Shown one piece after another: positions 33,246-41,131 of a DNA stretch of 64,000 bases (position 1 is the first letter of the stretch; each line of letters opens with the position of its first letter). Both the position numbers and the translations under genes were made by a program. The notes under the pieces were generated by a model. That model saw only the letters and a list, made by a program, of their open reading frames with translations, did not search any database and was not told where the DNA came from. This DNA is from Bacteroidales bacterium (GTDB lineage: Bacteria; Bacteroidota; Bacteroidia; Bacteroidales; P3): the NCBI GenBank assembly GCA_017454015.1, contig JAFTDW010000036.1:1-64000 (forward strand), written 5' to 3'.

Positions 33246-34838
33246 TTAATCCTGAACGAGACGAACAGCGACCCCTAAGTAGCAGTAACAGCCGTTGTAT
33301 GTGTCGAAGAAGTCGTCGCTGAAGTACACGTACCACGCGTAGCCGCTGTTGATGCACGTGGACGACCAGTAGCCGCCGAATGACCCGACGTTGCCGACGT
33401 CCTTGCCTTCGCGGGAGCCAGAGGTCGGCAGAAACACCGCACCTGCTGTCTCCATCGCGGTCCAGTCCGAAACGCTGTAGCTGTTGCCTGTGAAGTTTGC
33501 ATTGAAGTTAATGTTTGTGGGCTGGGCAACACCTCCAGGGTGAGTGTAACTGTCAGGAAACAGTATCATTCCTTTAACGCTGTTTACAGTGGCCTTGGCG
33601 TACCGGGCGTTTTCCGTGCCGTTAACCGTAGAGGCACTGCGTGTGTAGAACACGTAATTCCATTCGTCATGTGTCAAAGTGCGCCACAGACCGACGGCGT
33701 CGCCACCGTTGCTGATGGCGTTGTACACGCCCCAGTCGGCATTGGCGTAGGCTCCAGTGAGGTTGTTGGTGTCGGAACCGCCAGGGTAATAGTCACTATA
33801 ACTTGTACTGGTCGACCACGGCTGGTAGCAATTTGCGCCGCTGTTCCAACCGCTGGTGCCCCATCCGAACAAGTCTATCCAACCGCTATAGGAACTTGAG
33901 ATGTTGGAGTTGGCGGAGCCGATATAGTTCCACTGGTTGGTGGCAAACCGCCATGTGCCGGTGCTGGCTTGGTACTGAAGATTGCCTTTCGAGAACCGCA
34001 CCGCACGGCTTGTGGAGACACTAAACTCACCTGGCAGCACTCCCTCGGGCAGTGGGGAACCGAAGGTCAAGCCCGTCAGCGTTATCGTAGTTATCTTGCC
34101 GCGCTCCACTGTTACGCTGCTGGTAGCTGTCGTGCAGGTGGTGTTAGCCGTCGACTTTAATGTGATACTGAATGCGCTGTAGCTGTCTGCGGGCAGGTAC
34201 ATGTAGAAGTCTTTAGCCGACGCTATGCTCTGCGCCGTGCCGAGGCTCAGCGTAGTGGTGGCACTACCTGAGCCTATGGTACCCAGGCTCACCGACGTGC
34301 CGCTGCCGCTGATGGCGGCCACGCCGTTGATATTGCGGTCGGCTGTGACGATTATTGAACTCACACTAACGGCCTCCGAAGCCGACAGGCGGAAGCGCAC
34401 CACGCCGCACAGGTTGTAGAAGTCCAAATTCTCGTTGGTACCGTAGGCGTACATGGGAAGACGCGTCAGCGAGCCATCTGGGCTACGTTGCACCGCTGGC
34501 AAAGTCACCTCGTCGGCAGAAGTGTGAATACTGGCTGGACACACAGCCTTGAATGGCGCGGCACTGGCCACACCGCCACTGCAGTGCTTGAAGTCGCAAG
34601 TGCTGCTGTTAGGGTCACTGGCAGGCACATAGAGTCCACTCGGCGATGCATTGTCGTATATGCTTATGGTGTCGTCGGCACTCCACAGCAGTTTGCGACC
34701 GCTAAACGACATTTTACCATTATCAGAGGGCTGCTCCGCACTTGCCTTGAAGATTATGCCTTCATCATCCTTGGAGCAGGAGACTACGAATGCTGCAACA
34801 GCGGTTAACGCCGCAAATAAAAACAGTTTTCTTTTCAT
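33246..34838 (-). CDS. Fimbrillin-like lipoprotein with DUF1566-like C-terminal domain, copy 2
   Basis: 530 residues from the ATG at 34838 (MKRKLFLFAALTAVAAFVVSCSK, lipobox Cys). Same architecture as copy 1: an N-terminal fimbrillin-like part (KLLWSADDTISIYD; FYNLCGVVRFRLSAS) and the C-terminal domain with RFSKGNLQYQASTGTWRFAT, GWIDLFGWGTSGWNSGA, GLWRTLTHDEW and AVRLVQD. No obvious promoter lies directly upstream; the candidate small RNA with its own terminator does, so transcription may be linked to it. Confidence 0.88.
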   Translation of the reverse strand: MKRKLFLFAALTAVAAFVVSCSKDDEGIIFKASAEQPSDNGKMSFSGRKLLWSADDTISIYDNASPSGLYVPASDPNSSTCDFKHCSGGVASAAPFKAVCPASIHTSADEVTLPAVQRSPDGSLTRLPMYAYGTNENLDFYNLCGVVRFRLSASEAVSVSSIIVTADRNINGVAAISGSGTSVSLGTIGSGSATTTLSLGTAQSIASAKDFYMYLPADSYSAFSITLKSTANTTCTTATSSVTVERGKITTITLTGLTFGSPLPEGVLPGEFSVSTSRAVRFSKGNLQYQASTGTWRFATNQWNYIGSANSNISSSYSGWIDLFGWGTSGWNSGANCYQPWSTSTSYSDYYPGGSDTNNLTGAYANADWGVYNAISNGGDAVGLWRTLTHDEWNYVFYTRSASTVNGTENARYAKATVNSVKGMILFPDSYTHPGGVAQPTNINFNANFTGNSYSVSDWTAMETAGAVFLPTSGSREGKDVGNVGSFGGYWSSTCINSGYAWYVYFSDDFFDTYNGCYCYLGVAVRLVQD

Positions 34839-34904
34839 GTTGTTTTTACTTTTAATTTTTATAATAATAAATTTAACACACTTGTTCCTCAATAAAATGA
34901 CAAT

Positions 34905-34940
34905 AAAAAAGCGCGGGTCTAAGTCTTTTGCTTATCCCGC
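34905..34940 (-). terminator. Terminator of the candidate small RNA
   Basis: On the minus strand GCGGG-A-TAAG, a CAAAAGA loop, then CTTA-GA-CCCGC form a hairpin followed by GC and six T residues. It stands 65 bp before the ATG of the lipoprotein gene, so it could also work as an attenuator. Confidence 0.75.
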
Positions 34941-35173
34941 ATTCAAGGCTCTCGCATCGCCCAATCAAGTAGAATAAGCAATGCCGAAGCCCACGCGTTA
35001 TGATATACAAGTTGTGTATACCACACCATGGACGAGGAACATTGCGTTTAAGCGACTTGATTGAAGAATTTGCGAGATTCTGAATGCCGCAGATAAACGC
35101 TGTTACACGTCTTTTTCTATGTCCTGTCGCGCCCTCCCGCTTATCCCGTCAAGGCCTCGGCGAACGGAAACGA
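34905..35173 (-). ncRNA. Candidate structured small RNA, 6S-like (Bacteroidales-1 type)
   Basis: A minus-strand TAATTTTG promoter box at 35179-35186 and a terminator at 34905-34940 bracket about 265 nt with no convincing ORF. Inside, GCATTCA and ACTTGATT arms (35055-35095 paired with 34930-34970; about three quarters of positions match) close a long rod, continued by GCAATG/CATTGC, GTCCA/TGGGC and ATACA/TGTAT helices. A promoter-to-terminator rod with interior loops is the expected layout of 6S RNA; the Bacteroidales-1 RNA motif has been related to 6S. The assignment rests on shape, not on a covariance-model match. A leader with an attenuator for the lipoprotein gene is the alternative. Confidence 0.55.
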
Positions 35174-35178
35174 CGCTG

Positions 35179-35186
35179 CAAAATTA
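35179..35186 (-). promoter_or_regulatory. TAnnTTTG -7 box of the candidate small RNA
   Basis: TAATTTTG on the minus strand. Transcription would start near 35173. The surrounding 35100-35290 region is AT-rich on the upstream side and holds no gene. Confidence 0.5.
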
Positions 35187-35291
35187 CAACTTTTTTACGA
35201 CATGACAGAAAAAAAATCTAAAAACACAAATTGACATTAATTGACCATTAATTTTTTAATGATTATTTACGCGATAATTAATTCGCATTTA

Positions 35292-35325
35292 TTTTTAAGA
35301 CCACGAATTGCACGAATATCACGAA
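35292..35325. repeat. Reverse copy of the ATTCGTG dispersed motif
   Basis: GACCACGAATTGCACGAATATCACGAATA reads on the other strand as tandem ATTCGTG units followed by GTGGTC, the same motif found in both repeat copies near panB (7586-7605 and 8741-8760). Confidence 0.55.
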
Positions 35326-35350
35326 TACCCAGCCAAAAGTGTTGCGCACA

Positions 35351-35405
35351 CGCAACACTTTTTGAAAAAAAATGCCGCATTTGCGCAACACTTTTACTAT
35401 CTTTG
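35351..35405 (+). promoter_or_regulatory. Orphan promoter-like site with direct repeat
   Basis: CGCAACACTTTT occurs twice, 33 bp apart (35351 and 35384), followed directly by TATCTTTG at 35398-35405. TTTG at 35380-35383 is at a short spacing. On the plus strand only a short open frame follows before tex is met in antisense, so no gene is served. Confidence 0.4.
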
Positions 35406-35468
35406 CGCCATGGGCATAATTCCTATGACCAATATTGTTGTAACAACAACAGATTGTATTGCTGTTGA

Positions 35469-37643
35469 TTACTCGGGGAGGGCTTTCATGGAGAGGCTTA
35501 TGCGGTGGCGCGGCAGGTCGACCTCCAAGACCCTGACCTTCACATGCTGGTGGAGGTGTACCACCTGGCTTGGGTCGGCAACGCGGCGGTCGGCCATCTG
35601 GCTGATATGCACCAGGCCGTCTTGGTGTACGCCGATGTTGACAAAGGCGCCGAAGGCGGTGATGTTGGTGACTATGCCGGGCAGCACCATGCCCTCGCGG
35701 ACATCCTCGATACGCGTCACGTTCTTGTCGAACTCAAAGACCTCGAACTTTGCCCGCGGGTCGAGACCGGGCTTGTCGAGCTCCCTCATTATGTCGGTGA
35801 GCGTGGGCATGCCCACCTCGGCATTGCCTGCCGCGATGCCACGGCTTTGGAGGTCGGCAAGGAGCTGCTGCAGGTTGAGCTTGTCGCGCAGCGCCTTGTC
35901 GGCCATGAGCTGCTCGACGGTAGTACCCACAGTCTCGGCCATGAGCTGCACTATGGCGTAGCTCTCGGGGTGTACGGCGGTGCGGTCGAGGGGGTTGGTG
36001 CTCTCCCTCACACGCAGGAAGCCGGCGCACTGCTCGAAAGCCTTGGCGCCGAGACGCGGCACCTGCTTGAGCCCCTCGCGGGAAGGAAACGGGCCTTCGC
36101 TGTCGCGGTAGGCCACTATGTTGGCGGCCAGAGCAGGCCCTATGCCGCTCACGTAGGAGAGCAGCTCGGCGGAGGCGGTGTTGAGCTCCACCCCCACCTG
36201 GTTGACGCACGACAGCACCACATCGTCCAGTCCTTGCTGCAGCATGGGCTGGTCCACGTCGTGCTGGTACTGCCCCACGCCGATGCTCTTGGGGTCGATC
36301 TTGACGAGCTCGGAGAGGGGGTCCATGAGACGGCGGCCTATGGAGACGGCGCCGCGCACCGTGATGTCGTACTCGGGGAACTCGCGGCGTGCCACCTCGC
36401 TGGCGCTGTAGACGCTGGCGCCGCTCTCGTCGACCATGACGGCTATCACCTTGCGCTTGAAGCGGCATTTCTGCACCACCTCCTCGGTCTCGCGGCTGGC
36501 GGTGCCGTTGCCAATGGCTATGGCCTCTATCTTGAACGCATCAACGAGTGCTTCGAGCTTGCTCACGGCGGCACGCTCCTCGCGCACCGACGCAAACGGG
36601 TGTATCGTCTCGTTGTGGAGCAGGGTGCCCTGGCTGTCGAGGCACACCACCTTGCAGCCTGTGCGGAAGCCCGGGTCGATGGCCAGCACCCTTTTCTGAC
36701 CCAGAGGGGGGGCGAGGAGCAGCTGGCGCAGGTTGTCGGCAAAGACACGTATGGCCTCCTTGTCGGCACGCTGCTTGAGGGCGTTGCGCAGCTCCGTCTC
36801 CATGCTGGGAGCCATCAGGCGGCTGTAGCCGTCGCGGATGGCCATGAGCACCTGCTCGGCGGCGCTGCCCGCCGTGGGCTTGGCTTTGAGGAACTGCTTG
36901 CAGAGCAGCTGCAGAGCCTCCTCCTCGTTGCCCGGGGCCAGCTTCATGCGGAGCAGCTTCTCGCCGTCGCCGCGCATGATGGCGAGCAGACGGTGCGACG
37001 GGGCCTTGGCGGCCGGCTCGTGCCAGTCGAACCACGACTTGAACTTGGCGGCCTCGGCCTCCTTGCCCTTGACGACCTGCGACGAGAGCACCGCGGTGCG
37101 GCGCAGCAGGAGGCGCTGGCGCTGGCGCGCCTCGCCGTTCTCAGCCACCTGCTCGGCTATGATGTCGCGGGCGCCGGCAAGGGCATCGTCGACAGTGGGC
37201 ACCGACTTCGACGGGTCGACAAAAGGCGCCGCCATCTGCGCGGGGTTGCCGCGCTGCTCCATGAGGGCCTTGGCGAGGGGCTCCAGGCCACGCTCACGCG
37301 CCACCATGGCACGCGTGCGACGCTTGGGCTTGAAGGGGAGGTATATGTCCTCGATGGCCGAGAGGCTGTCGGCGCCACGCAGGGCCTGCTCCAGCTCAGG
37401 GGTGAGCACGCCCTGCTTGGCGAGGGCTTCGAGCACCGCGTCGCGGCGTGCGTCGAGGGCTTTGAGACGTACAAGGGCGTCGCGGATGGCCGCCACCTGC
37501 ACCTCGTTGAGGCCTCCTGTGGCCTCCTTGCGGTAACGCGCTATGAACGGTATGGTAGCACCGCCTTCGAGGAGGGCTACAGTCTGCTCCACCTGCTTGA
37601 TGCCAAGGGAGAGCTGCTGGGCTATTTGCTCGGGATAGGACAT
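35469..37643 (-). CDS. tex: Tex-family RNA-binding protein
   Basis: 724 residues, typical length. Order of domains: Tex N-terminal helical domain (1 to about 190), a YqgF/RNase-H-like core around 320 (VLAIDPGFRTGCKVV), helix-hairpin-helix repeats near 490-560 (LLSYVSGIGPALAANIVAYR) and a C-terminal S1 domain at about 645-715 (GMVLPGIVTNITAFGAFVNI). Tex binds RNA and is linked to transcription fidelity and stress tolerance in other bacteria. It starts 40 bp downstream of mfd in the same direction. Confidence 0.96.
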   Translation of the reverse strand: MSYPEQIAQQLSLGIKQVEQTVALLEGGATIPFIARYRKEATGGLNEVQVAAIRDALVRLKALDARRDAVLEALAKQGVLTPELEQALRGADSLSAIEDIYLPFKPKRRTRAMVARERGLEPLAKALMEQRGNPAQMAAPFVDPSKSVPTVDDALAGARDIIAEQVAENGEARQRQRLLLRRTAVLSSQVVKGKEAEAAKFKSWFDWHEPAAKAPSHRLLAIMRGDGEKLLRMKLAPGNEEEALQLLCKQFLKAKPTAGSAAEQVLMAIRDGYSRLMAPSMETELRNALKQRADKEAIRVFADNLRQLLLAPPLGQKRVLAIDPGFRTGCKVVCLDSQGTLLHNETIHPFASVREERAAVSKLEALVDAFKIEAIAIGNGTASRETEEVVQKCRFKRKVIAVMVDESGASVYSASEVARREFPEYDITVRGAVSIGRRLMDPLSELVKIDPKSIGVGQYQHDVDQPMLQQGLDDVVLSCVNQVGVELNTASAELLSYVSGIGPALAANIVAYRDSEGPFPSREGLKQVPRLGAKAFEQCAGFLRVRESTNPLDRTAVHPESYAIVQLMAETVGTTVEQLMADKALRDKLNLQQLLADLQSRGIAAGNAEVGMPTLTDIMRELDKPGLDPRAKFEVFEFDKNVTRIEDVREGMVLPGIVTNITAFGAFVNIGVHQDGLVHISQMADRRVADPSQVVHLHQHVKVRVLEVDLPRHRISLSMKALPE

Positions 37644-37683
37644 TGTTTTTTTTGGGGGGGGGTGTTATTACGAAGTTGCGATG

Positions 37684-40600
37684 CTAAAAGGACTGGAGCA
37701 GGTCGATGGCTTGGGCCACGGTGTTGACGTTGAGAATGGTCATGGTTAGGCGGTTGTTGTTTTCCTTGAGGTGGACGCGGCGCGGGTGGGCCTGCGCGTA
37801 GGTTATAACCTTGGAGAAGTTCTGCGAGTTGTAGAAGGGGTTGTTCTGCCCGCTGGGGAAGAAGAGTATCATACGTTCGCGGTGGGTCTCGGGGTCTTCC
37901 TTTATCAGCAGTTTCTCAATGCCGAAGGTCTTGGCTATGCGGCGCAGAGTGACCGTCTGCACCAGAGCCTCGGTGGGTTCGGGCAGCGGCCCGAAGCGGT
38001 CTTGCAGGCGCGAGCGGTAGCCCTGCAGCTCCTCCTCGCTCTCGAGGTCGCCCAGCTCTTTGTAGAGCAGCAGACGCTCGCTGATGTTGGTGACATAGTC
38101 GTCGGGCAGCAGCACCTCGAGGTCGGTCTCAAGGGTGCAGTCGCGCACAAAGGGGCGGTCGGTCTCGGCCGGGAAGAGGTCGCGGAACTCACCCTCGCGC
38201 AGCTCCTCGATGGCCTCGTTGAGTATCTTCTGGTACATGTCGTAGCCTATCTCGCTGATGAAGCCGCTCTGCTCGGCGCCGAGGATGTTGCCGGCGCCGC
38301 GTATGTCGAGGTCGCGCATGGCTATGTTGAACCCGCTGCCTATGGAGGAGAACTCCTCGATGGCTTTGAGCCGCTTGAGGGCGTCGGGGGTGAGCATGCT
38401 GAACGACGGCACCATCATGTAGCAGAAGGCTTTCTTGTTGCTGCGGCCCACGCGTCCGCGCATCTGGTGCAGGTCGGCGAGGCCAAACTGCTGGGCTCCC
38501 ACTATTATCATGGTGTTGGCGTTGGGTATGTCGAGCCCGTTCTCGATGATGGAGGTAGCCACCAGCACGTCGATTTCGCCGTCGATGAAGCGCATGAAGG
38601 TTTCCTCCACCTGGCGCCCCTCCATCTGGCCGTGGGCGGTGGCCACCACGGCGTCGGGCACGAGGCGCTGCACGAGGGAGGCCATCTCGTCGAGGTTCTC
38701 CACGCGGTTGGAGATGAAGAAGGTCTGCCCGTTGCGGCTCATCTCGTAGCTTATGGCGTCGCGGATGGTCTCCTCGTCGAAGGTGAGCAGCTCGGTCTGT
38801 ATGGGCTGGCGGTTGGGCGGTGGGGTCTGTATGACGGAGAGGTCGCGGGCTCCCATGAGCGAGAACTGCAGGGTGCGCGGTATGGGCGTGGCGGTGAGCG
38901 TGAGGCAGTCGACATTGACTTTCATCTGGCGTAGCTTCTCCTTGGCGGAGACGCCGAACTTCTGCTCCTCGTCGATGATGAGCAGGCCGAGGTCCTTGAA
39001 CTGCACCTTGCCGCCGGCAATGGCATGGGTGCCGATGAGTATGTCGATCTTGCCCTCCTCGACCTCTTTGAGTATGCGGTTGCGATCCTTGGTGGAGCGG
39101 AACCGGTTGAGGTAGTCGACCCGCACGGGGAGCCCTTCGAGGCGTTCCTTGAAAGTGTTGTAGTGCTGCAGGGCGAGGATGGTGGCAGGGACGAGCACCG
39201 CCACCTGCTTGCTGTCGGCCACGGCCTTGAAGGCGGCGCGGATGGCCACCTCGGTCTTGCCAAAGCCCACATCGCCGCAGACCAGGCGGTCCATGGGCGC
39301 CACGTTCTCCATGTCGGACTTCACGTCGAGGGTAGCCTTGTATTGGTCGGGGGTGTCCTCATAGATAAACGAGGCTTCGAGCTCGTGCTGAAGGTAGGAG
39401 TCGGCGCTGAAGGCAAAGCCGCGCGACGCCTTGCGCTTGGCGTAGAGGGCTATGAGATCCTTGGCGATGTCCTTCACATGGCTCTTGGTGCGCTGCTTGA
39501 GCACCTGCCACTGGTTGGAGCCCAGACGGTTGAGCTGCGGCTCGGCGCCGTCTTTGCCCACGTAGCGGCTTATCTTGTGCAGCCCGTGGATGGATATGTA
39601 GAGGGTGTCGTTGTTCTTGTAGAGCAGGCGTATCACCTCCTGCGTCTTGCCGCCGGGAGTCTCTATCTTCTCCAGCCCGCTGAAGCGGCCCACGCCGTAG
39701 TCGATATGGGTGACGTAGTCGCCCGGGTGGAGCTCGAAGAGCTCTTTGAGCGTCAGCGCCTGATGGCCCTGCGAGAGGTCGCGCACGGTGTATTTGTGGT
39801 AGCGCTCGAAAATCTCGTGGTCGGTGAAGCAGAGCAGCTTGCTGTCGTGGTCGACAAAGCCGTGCGAGAGGTTGGCCTCGACCTGCGAGAGGCCGTCGAG
39901 CCCAAACTGCGAGAAAATCTTCTGCAGGCGCCGCTGCTGTTGGTCGTTGCTCACGCACACCGTGCAGTCGTAGCCTCGCTCCATGTAGTCGGTGAGCGTG
40001 GCGCAGAGCCTGTCGAACTGCTTGTTGAACACGGGCTGGGGCTCGCTGTGGACCTCCACCTTGACGGCATTCTTGAAGAAAGCCGACGAGCCGGTCTCGA
40101 CCACCTTGCACTCCAGCAGGTGGTGCAGAAACTCGTTGGCGCCGCAGTAGAGCTGCTCCGGCTCCTGCGTCTTGAGGCATCCTGCCGGCGAGGTTTTCTT
40201 GTCCATATAGGCCGTGGTGGCCTTGGCGAGAGACGACTCAATGGTTTCCGACACATACATGAGCCCCTGCACCCACACCACGTCGTCGTGCGAGAAATAG
40301 TGGAGCAGCGACACTTTCTCGTCGACTTTGACCACCTCGTCGTTGGCCGTGGCAAGGTCGGGCAGGATGGTCACCTGCTGCAACGATGCCGTGGAGAGCT
40401 GCGTGTCGGGCGCAAAGCTGCGCAGCGAGTGCACCTCGTCGTCGAGGAACTCTATGCGCGTGGGGGCGTCGTGGGCAAAGGAGAAGAGGTCGACAATGCC
40501 GCCACGCACGGCGTACTGGCCGGGCTCGACAACGAAGTCGACACGCTCAAAGCCATACTCCAGCAGCACGTCGACAACAAAGTCGGGCGTGAGGCTGTCG

Positions 40601-41055
40601 CCTTGGCGAACCTCAAGGGTGTTGGCGGCGAGGGTGCGCTGCGACACCACCTTCTCCGACAGTGCCTCGGGATAGGTCACCACCACGAGCTGGCGGCGTG
40701 CGCCAAGCTGCCGCACCACCTCGCTGCGCATCAGCACATTGGCATTGTCGATATTGTCGACAGTCTCATAAGGACGCCTGTAGGTGGAGGGGAAGAGGAG
40801 CACCCGCTTGTTGTCGAGGCTCGTCTCGCCCGACTCGCCGAGGGCACTCTCCAGGTCGTTCATGACATAGAAAGCCTCCTCCTTGTTGGGCGCAATGAAG
40901 AGGTGGGAGCCGCGCTTAGCGCCGCTGGACAGGGCGGCGCAGAGCAACGCCGACAAGGAGCCTGTGACTCCCGTGAGATGCACACGCGCCTGGCTGCCGT
41001 CGAGAGCCGACTGCAGACTGGCGGCAAGAGCTGTGTTTTGATATTTGTTAAGCAA
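37684..41055 (-). CDS. mfd: Transcription-repair coupling factor
   Basis: 1123 residues. Mfd removes stalled RNA polymerase and recruits UvrAB. Visible: UvrB-like N-terminal modules (about 1-430), the RNA polymerase interaction domain (FELHPGDYVTHIDYGVGRF near 460), a Walker A of VCGDVGFGKTEVA near 605, the DEEQ box (IIDEEQKFGV), motif V/VI phrases (LVATSIIENGLDIPNANT, QMRGRVGRSNKKAF) and the TRCF C-terminal domain. The start codon is TTG at 41055; there is no ATG nearby, and a more internal ATG would remove conserved sequence. Confidence 0.97.
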   Translation of the reverse strand: MLNKYQNTALAASLQSALDGSQARVHLTGVTGSLSALLCAALSSGAKRGSHLFIAPNKEEAFYVMNDLESALGESGETSLDNKRVLLFPSTYRRPYETVDNIDNANVLMRSEVVRQLGARRQLVVVTYPEALSEKVVSQRTLAANTLEVRQGDSLTPDFVVDVLLEYGFERVDFVVEPGQYAVRGGIVDLFSFAHDAPTRIEFLDDEVHSLRSFAPDTQLSTASLQQVTILPDLATANDEVVKVDEKVSLLHYFSHDDVVWVQGLMYVSETIESSLAKATTAYMDKKTSPAGCLKTQEPEQLYCGANEFLHHLLECKVVETGSSAFFKNAVKVEVHSEPQPVFNKQFDRLCATLTDYMERGYDCTVCVSNDQQQRRLQKIFSQFGLDGLSQVEANLSHGFVDHDSKLLCFTDHEIFERYHKYTVRDLSQGHQALTLKELFELHPGDYVTHIDYGVGRFSGLEKIETPGGKTQEVIRLLYKNNDTLYISIHGLHKISRYVGKDGAEPQLNRLGSNQWQVLKQRTKSHVKDIAKDLIALYAKRKASRGFAFSADSYLQHELEASFIYEDTPDQYKATLDVKSDMENVAPMDRLVCGDVGFGKTEVAIRAAFKAVADSKQVAVLVPATILALQHYNTFKERLEGLPVRVDYLNRFRSTKDRNRILKEVEEGKIDILIGTHAIAGGKVQFKDLGLLIIDEEQKFGVSAKEKLRQMKVNVDCLTLTATPIPRTLQFSLMGARDLSVIQTPPPNRQPIQTELLTFDEETIRDAISYEMSRNGQTFFISNRVENLDEMASLVQRLVPDAVVATAHGQMEGRQVEETFMRFIDGEIDVLVATSIIENGLDIPNANTMIIVGAQQFGLADLHQMRGRVGRSNKKAFCYMMVPSFSMLTPDALKRLKAIEEFSSIGSGFNIAMRDLDIRGAGNILGAEQSGFISEIGYDMYQKILNEAIEELREGEFRDLFPAETDRPFVRDCTLETDLEVLLPDDYVTNISERLLLYKELGDLESEEELQGYRSRLQDRFGPLPEPTEALVQTVTLRRIAKTFGIEKLLIKEDPETHRERMILFFPSGQNNPFYNSQNFSKVITYAQAHPRRVHLKENNNRLTMTILNVNTVAQAIDLLQSF

Positions 41056-41131
41056 CGTAGTTCTGAATTTCGTAATGACGAGTTAACGATATAACGATAT
41101 ATCGCAATGGCGGGACAACGCTATTTTCCTG

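Noticed and set aside
35308..35961. Plus-strand frame beginning near the orphan promoter
   Set aside because: Most of it is antisense to tex and gives no recognisable protein; the start region is low in coding signal.
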